Below are positions 6,185 through 9,472 of a DNA stretch of 9,472 bases, piece after piece (position 1 is the stretch's first letter; each line of letters opens with the position of its first letter). Source of the stretch: Planctomycetaceae bacterium. GTDB taxonomy: Bacteria > Planctomycetota > Planctomycetia > Pirellulales > Thermoguttaceae. Location: NCBI GenBank assembly GCA_009776995.1, contig WRMR01000164.1, positions 1-9,472 on the forward strand. Direction: 5' to 3'. The position numbers and the translations under genes were made by a program. The notes below the pieces were generated by a model. That model saw nothing but the letters and a program-made list of their open reading frames with translations, was not told where the DNA came from and searched no databases.

Positions 6185-7009
6185 TTACACCTGCGATTTC
6201 GGCGACGGCTTGAGGACAATGTTAATGATCTTGTTGGCCGTGTCCTTGTATTTCGGGTTGCCGCTGAGTTCCTTCCACTCGGGGCTGGAGGCGAACTTGC
6301 TCCAGGCGGCGTCTTTTTCCTCCGTGTTTTTGAAGCCGAGCATGTAAGTCAGGTTCGGCATCATGCGACCGGCCAGCGTTTCCCCGAAAAAGACCGGTGA
6401 CATGCCGTATTTTCGGAACAGTTCAAGTTCGCCGTCGGTGTCGAACATGGCAATCTTGGCGGCGTTGCGATCAATGTTGTAGCTCTTGTAGAAGCGGATT
6501 TGCAACAGGCGGCTCGCTTCAAGCGTCGGCACCTCGATTCGCGGGCAATTGGGAAAGCCGTACATCAGCGTGCTTTCGCACGTCTCGTAAACCGGTTCAT
6601 TCATCGGGGCTTCGAAAACGTCGGTGGCAGCGGACATGAAGGCTTCGTCGGCCAGCAGTCTTGACGGCGCGGCCGTCAATTGCCTCATGTTGCCATACTG
6701 GCAAAGCAGATAGACCTTGAGGTTGTTGGCAGCGTCGTAATTGCGGTCACCGGCATTGAGTTCGGCACTCGTTTCAAACACACCAACCGGTGTGATTTCC
6801 TGGCGGTTCAGCGCAGGAATCATCGCGCGGTCAAGAATGGCGATCAGTAGTTGCTTCTTTTCGGCAGTCGCGCAGTGATATTCGCGAAATTCGATGAAAG
6901 CGCGATTGCTTCTGCTTCCGGCGGTGGGTTGTGCCAGAGCGGTTCCGGTCGCGACGGTGGCCATTGCCCCGGTCGCACAAGCGGTTTTCAAAAAGTCACG
7001 TCGTTCCAT
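6185..7009 (-). CDS. Tat-exported NIPSNAP-family protein
   Basis: This is a 274-residue protein. ERRDFLK at residues 2-8 is a twin-arginine motif, followed by an alanine-rich hydrophobic stretch and a likely cleavage site after ALA (residue 26). It is therefore expected to be exported folded by the Tat system. The C-terminal half (about 165-268) has the NIPSNAP (dimeric alpha-beta barrel) pattern. It includes ELELFRKYGMSPVFFGETLAG, quoted here as the segment at 194-214, then PNLTYMLGF and AWSKFASSPEWKEL, ending in NIVLKP. The N-terminal part (36-115) looks like a second, more diverged copy of the same barrel, beginning FIEFREYH. NIPSNAP proteins lack a well-defined reaction, and such Tat-exported forms are common in planctomycetes. 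AAGGAG lies about 7 nt before the ATG at 7009. No catalytic residues were recognised. Confidence 0.9.
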   Translation of the reverse strand: MERRDFLKTACATGAMATVATGTALAQPTAGSRSNRAFIEFREYHCATAEKKQLLIAILDRAMIPALNRQEITPVGVFETSAELNAGDRNYDAANNLKVYLLCQYGNMRQLTAAPSRLLADEAFMSAATDVFEAPMNEPVYETCESTLMYGFPNCPRIEVPTLEASRLLQIRFYKSYNIDRNAAKIAMFDTDGELELFRKYGMSPVFFGETLAGRMMPNLTYMLGFKNTEEKDAAWSKFASSPEWKELSGNPKYKDTANKIINIVLKPSPKSQV

Positions 7010-7040
7010 TGGGGTTCTCCTTGTGAGAAAGGGTTAAAAA

Positions 7041-7071
7041 ACAGTTGTCAATTGTCAGTAGTTAGTAGTTT
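7041..7071. repeat. Short degenerate repeat, CAGTTGTCA / AGTAGTT type
   Basis: Upstream of the NIPSNAP gene the spacer reads CAGTTGTCAATTGTCAG, then AGTAGTTAGTAGTTT. It is a run of imperfect 7-8 bp units (TTGTCA, GTTAGTA). Similar 'CAGTTGTCAGTTGTCAG' runs are familiar from the spacers of many environmental genomes (recall). Function unknown. Confidence 0.45.
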
Positions 7072-7098
7072 AGCCGGTTGGCATTGGCGGCGATAGAC
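7068..7098. repeat. Possible diverged copy of the GTTTAGCCG hairpin repeat
   Basis: It begins with the same nine bases, GTTTAGCCG, as the tandem repeat at 1269-1332. It also carries CGGC (7088-7091) about as far downstream as there, so GCCG can pair with CGGC. The middle is not conserved. It lies between the NfeD-like gene and the NIPSNAP gene. The match is short and may be chance. Confidence 0.25.
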
Positions 7099-7119
7099 TT
7101 TCCCGTCCCTTCAGGAAAC

Positions 7120-7695
7120 TCACCGCACTTCGCTCACTTCGACCACCGTGGGCGAAACGACTTTGAGGACGGTAATCTGCGTTCCGGTGGAAAGTTCTTT
7201 CCCGACCGAGATGGCTTCATATTCCATGGTGCGGTGCTGTTGCGTGACGAGGACTTTCCCCACTCCCTTGCCCTGGGCGGGAATGCGCACATAAACCGAG
7301 CCGGTTGCGCCAACCAGTTTTTCACCGGAAACATTGCCCTGATAACGCATCGAATCCATCCAGCGGTACAGGAAATACACGAGGAAGACGGCAGCCAGTC
7401 CGGCCAGGACGGCGACGAGGGCGGCGTAAAGCGGATTTTCTGTCCCGATGAGCGTACCCCATCCGGCAAGTCCGAAAAACGTGATGCCCGCAACCATCGT
7501 GCGAAAGGAGATGACCTTGAATATGTGAAATCCGGACGAATGGCTGTGTCCAACCGCACTATCGCCCGTGTCAAAATCACCGGTGTCAACATCAACGTCC
7601 GTTTCGGTATCGCCAAACCCGATCACGGACAGAAGTGTTTGAATGACGAGAATCGTTCCGCCCAAAACCGAACAGAACATAAAAACAGTTTCCAT
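7120..7695 (-). CDS. NfeD-like membrane protein with C-terminal OB-fold domain
   Basis: This is a 191-residue protein counted from the ATG at 7695. An in-frame ATG at 7710 was rejected because the GAGGAG Shine-Dalgarno (7703-7708) would fall inside that reading frame's first codons. TM1 spans about residues 4-27. An acidic loop follows with a TDVDVDTGDFDTGD stretch (32-45) and a histidine pair (HSH, 50-52). TM2 (67-84) and TM3 (90-111) come next. Residues 127-190 form a small beta-rich domain, starting VGATGSVYVRIPAQGKG and ending VVEVSEV, as in the soluble OB domain of NfeD proteins. NfeD proteins are thought to act in membrane-domain organisation with flotillins, but no flotillin or stomatin gene is in the window. 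The gene lies 110 bp upstream of the NIPSNAP gene on the same strand and is divergent from the AI-2E gene. Family assignment is good; the role is not known. Confidence 0.83.
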   Translation of the reverse strand: METVFMFCSVLGGTILVIQTLLSVIGFGDTETDVDVDTGDFDTGDSAVGHSHSSGFHIFKVISFRTMVAGITFFGLAGWGTLIGTENPLYAALVAVLAGLAAVFLVYFLYRWMDSMRYQGNVSGEKLVGATGSVYVRIPAQGKGVGKVLVTQQHRTMEYEAISVGKELSTGTQITVLKVVSPTVVEVSEVR

Positions 7696-7702
7696 GATGC
7701 TT

Positions 7703-7708
7703 CTCCTC
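7703..7708 (-). promoter_or_regulatory. Ribosome binding site GAGGAG for the NfeD-like gene
   Basis: GAGGAG on the minus strand lies 7 nt before the ATG at 7695. This supports the shorter start and a 191-residue product. Confidence 0.7.
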
Positions 7709-7891
7709 ATATCGTGGTTTTTTGCGCGAATTTTACCAATGCGTGTGACAGGACACCATGGTAACAGAAGTTCGGAGAAAAATCAACATTCGGCATCTGC
7801 CTTGCCCCCTATTGGAACGCTTTCCGCAAAATCACAAAATATTGGCTGTTTTGCCACAATCTGCACGACTCAAAGGCACGATAAACTTGAA

Positions 7892-7902
7892 AAGGAGGAG
7901 GG
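7892..7902 (+). promoter_or_regulatory. Strong ribosome binding site for the AI-2E-family gene
   Basis: AAGGAGGAGGG precedes the ATG at 7909 by about 6 nt and fixes the start. The 213-bp spacer 7696-7908 must hold the divergent promoters for this gene and the NfeD-like gene. TTGGAA (7812-7817) and CAAAAT (7835-7840), 17 nt apart, form only a weak candidate. Confidence 0.7.
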
Positions 7903-7908
7903 AACCGC

Positions 7909-9195
7909 ATGTCGAAAAAATCAAAATTCACGCAAAAGACCGGATCGGGCAGTTCAAAGGAACAGAACGTGTCGGGCGAACCGGTTTCACCGCTCAAACA
8001 GATGGTCGTGCTTCGGTCGGCAGTGCTTTTTGCGGCGGTCATCGTGATTTTGGCCGGGATCAAGGCCGCCGCCGGCATTCTGACGCCAGTATTACTGGCA
8101 CTTTTCGTTACAATTTTGCTCCTCGTGCCGCTGCGCTGGCTTTACACAAGAGGCTGCCCGAGCGGCTTGGCCTTTGCCCTGGTTGGTGGGACGATTCTGC
8201 TGTTATTCTTGGGACTCGGTTGGCTTATGACCAGTTCGCTGAAAGATTTTCTCCGGCATTCCGGGGAATATTCAGAAAAAATTGTCAAAAATGTCACCGC
8301 CATCGAAAACAAAGCCCGTGATTACGGCTTCACACTCGGTTTCACAACGCCGGAGGACAAAGAAGAAACAACAGAATCCACACAACCATTTGAAAATACA
8401 GAAAATGGGGAAACTGCTGAAATCACGGAGGACACGGAAATCTCTGCGTCTTCAGCGTTCTTTGCGAGAGACGATCATCCTGCTGACGAAATCAGCAAAA
8501 TCGACGAGATGCCCCCGTTGCCGGGCTACTCGAAGCTCGATCCGCAGTTGATGATGCGCTGGGTGACTTGGGGGGGTGCGCAATTGAGTCATTTTGGCGA
8601 AAATCTTTTGCTGTTTCTCATTATCCTGATGTTTATGATCTTCGAAGCGGCCCGCTTTCCCGCCAAACTCGAAAAAGCCTTTGGCGACAGCCCCATCACG
8701 AACGATCATTTTCGCCAAATCGTTGATGACATAAGACGTTACATCGTTTTCAAAGGCATGAGCAATCTGCTTTCCTGCACGGTGGTGACGACTTTCTATT
8801 TCATCATCGGCGTCAAATATGCCCCGCTTTGGGGATTGATCGCATTCTTTTTGTACTTTATTCCGAATATCGGAGCAATCATTTCCGCGATTCCACCCTT
8901 GCTTTTGATTTTTGTCGATCAGGAAATCAGCGGTGCCGTGACACTCGTGGCCGGTCTGTTGATTATCGAGTCCATTATCGGTTACGGTATCGAACCGCGA
9001 CTTTTGGGACACGGCCTCGGAATTTCGACCGTTGTGGTGTTTCTGTCGCTGATCTTCTGGGGTTGGTTGCTCGGTCCCATCGGCCTGTTCCTGGCCGCAC
9101 CGTTGACGATTGTTGTCAAAATCGTCTTGCAAGCCTTCGATGAAACCCGCTGGGTTGCCATCCTGCTCGACGAAAAAGTGCAGAACGCAGAATAG
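7909..9195 (+). CDS. AI-2E family (TqsA/PerM-like) membrane transporter
   Basis: This is a 428-residue protein, longer than the usual 340-370 of the family. Residues 1-30 are a polar N-terminus. Hydrophobic segments lie near 35-52, 57-78, 87-108, 230-247, 285-303, 305-333, 340-360 and 372-408. Hallmarks are FFLYFIPNIGAIISAIPP (313-330) and EPRLLGHGLGIS (362-373). Another is LSLIFWGWLLGPIGLFLAAP (379-398), the family's conserved C-terminal signature. Members move small molecules or ions, including autoinducer-2 or Na+/H+, and the substrate here cannot be told. The loop between TM3 and TM4 (about 110-228) carries an extra acidic, Thr/Glu-rich stretch at about 147-207. Part of it (165-187) comes from a repeat related to the intergenic one at 6041-6162. 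The last residues, VQNAE, and the stop lie in another repeat type. The start is supported by a strong Shine-Dalgarno. Confidence 0.93.
   Translation: MSKKSKFTQKTGSGSSKEQNVSGEPVSPLKQMVVLRSAVLFAAVIVILAGIKAAAGILTPVLLALFVTILLLVPLRWLYTRGCPSGLAFALVGGTILLLFLGLGWLMTSSLKDFLRHSGEYSEKIVKNVTAIENKARDYGFTLGFTTPEDKEETTESTQPFENTENGETAEITEDTEISASSAFFARDDHPADEISKIDEMPPLPGYSKLDPQLMMRWVTWGGAQLSHFGENLLLFLIILMFMIFEAARFPAKLEKAFGDSPITNDHFRQIVDDIRRYIVFKGMSNLLSCTVVTTFYFIIGVKYAPLWGLIAFFLYFIPNIGAIISAIPPLLLIFVDQEISGAVTLVAGLLIIESIIGYGIEPRLLGHGLGISTVVVFLSLIFWGWLLGPIGLFLAAPLTIVVKIVLQAFDETRWVAILLDEKVQNAE
8401..8469 (+). repeat. In-frame repeat element inside the AI-2E gene
   Basis: This stretch shares GCGTTCTTTGCG (8455-8466) exactly with 6129-6140 in the intergenic palindromic element. 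It also shares GAGGAC (8428-8433; 6087-6092) in the same order, plus scattered matches between. Both copies, read forward in the same phase, encode ETAE, then a D-x-E-I motif, then SAFFAR. In the AI-2E protein this corresponds to residues 165-187, in the loop between TM3 and TM4. Inner pairing survives weakly. The outer ACCACGAAG arms were not recognised here. Confidence 0.65.
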
Positions 9196-9231
9196 AGTGC
9201 AGAATGCAGAGCGCAGAATGCAAAACGCAAA
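9178..9231. repeat. Degenerate tandem repeat, GCAGAAT/GCAGAGC type, over the AI-2E stop codon
   Basis: Runs of imperfect 7-8 bp units built on GTGCAGAA(C/T)GCAGA extend across the end of the AI-2E gene. The final codons (VQNAE) and TAG at 9193-9195 lie inside it. GCAGAGC (9206-9212) can pair with GCTCTGC (9248-9254), with further imperfect pairing around it. A stem-loop after the stop is therefore possible, but no T-run follows it. Such 'GCAGAATGCAGA' runs are familiar from planctomycete-like genomes (recall). Confidence 0.65.
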
Positions 9232-9472
9232 GTTCAAAGTGTTTTTTGCTCTGCTCTCCTAACTCCTATTGCCCTGTAAAAATTAAAAATTGGGATAAAG
9301 GGATCGGAGTTTGATACGTGCATAATCGGTGGTAAATTGCCAGTCAACGCCTTTTTGTTTTGTATTGCATTGAGAGTCTCTTTGGAAATAACATCACGTA
9401 AAACTCAGACTTTTTGTAAGTTGTCACGATAATGGAAATTTTTTGGATTTTTGTTTGGCGCAAGTCGTCGCA
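9196..9472. other. AT-rich intergenic end of window
   Basis: After the repeat to about 9231, this stretch is AT-rich and holds no supportable gene. A frame opening at ATG 9432 runs off the end after 13 codons, without a Shine-Dalgarno. No clear promoter or terminator was identified apart from the weak stem described with the repeat at 9178-9231. Confidence 0.55.

Noticed and set aside
6021..6347. Forward frame of 108 codons across the palindromic repeat
   Set aside because: It runs from repeat DNA into the antisense of the NIPSNAP gene and has no ribosome site. Its resemblance to part of the AI-2E protein comes from the shared repeat.
7078..7764. 228-codon forward frame opposite the NfeD-like gene
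   Set aside because: It is antisense to a gene with clear transmembrane segments, an OB domain and a good ribosome site.
8452..9237. 261-codon minus-strand frame opposite the AI-2E gene
   Set aside because: It is antisense to a well-supported membrane protein gene, and its own N-terminus is only translated repeat (FAFCILRSAFC).
9432..9472. ATG-initiated frame running off the window end
   Set aside because: Only 13 codons are visible, with no Shine-Dalgarno and no recognisable sequence.

Overview
The window most likely comes from a planctomycete. The evidence is the protein set rather than any marker rRNA. It carries a HEAT-repeat protein fused to a 3-keto-disaccharide hydrolase (DUF1080) domain, a membrane protein with an MJ0042-type CxxC...CxxC zinc ribbon, and a Tat-exported NIPSNAP protein. 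It also has a remnant resembling the C-terminus of a 'Rhodopirellula' (ISAzo13-type) transposase, and many degenerate intergenic repeats. The assignment is an inference. No rRNA, tRNA or CRISPR array was seen.

Layout. Positions 3-1241 (+) hold the 3' part of a HEAT/DUF1080 gene. A tandem pair of 32-bp hairpin repeats (1269-1332) separates it from the zinc-ribbon membrane protein (1342-2106, +). An AT-rich stretch of about 620 bp follows and carries a transposase remnant (about 2402-2611). Peptide chain release factor 1, prfA (2726-3799, +), comes next and ends 2 bp from the end of a convergent gene for an 83-residue cysteine-rich protein (3802-4053, -). That small gene lies 51 bp downstream of a secreted ankyrin-repeat protein gene (4105-5970, -), so the two may be co-transcribed. 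A palindromic repeat (6041-6162) separates these from a Tat/NIPSNAP gene (6185-7009, -), which follows an NfeD-like membrane protein gene (7120-7695, -). Divergent from NfeD is an AI-2E-family membrane protein (7909-9195, +). The last 277 bp hold a short degenerate repeat and AT-rich DNA with no supportable gene.

Function. This is not one pathway. It is a mosaic of a housekeeping gene (prfA), envelope and secreted proteins typical of planctomycetes, and repeat-rich spacers. No defence system or biosynthetic cluster was recognised.

The most interesting signal is the repeats. A degenerate palindromic element lies between genes at 6041-6162. A related stretch is read in frame inside the AI-2E gene (8401-8469) and encodes part of a hydrophilic loop not expected in that family. 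A second repeat type (GCAGAAT-like) supplies the last codons and stop of the same gene. This resembles the way Rickettsia palindromic elements enter genes.
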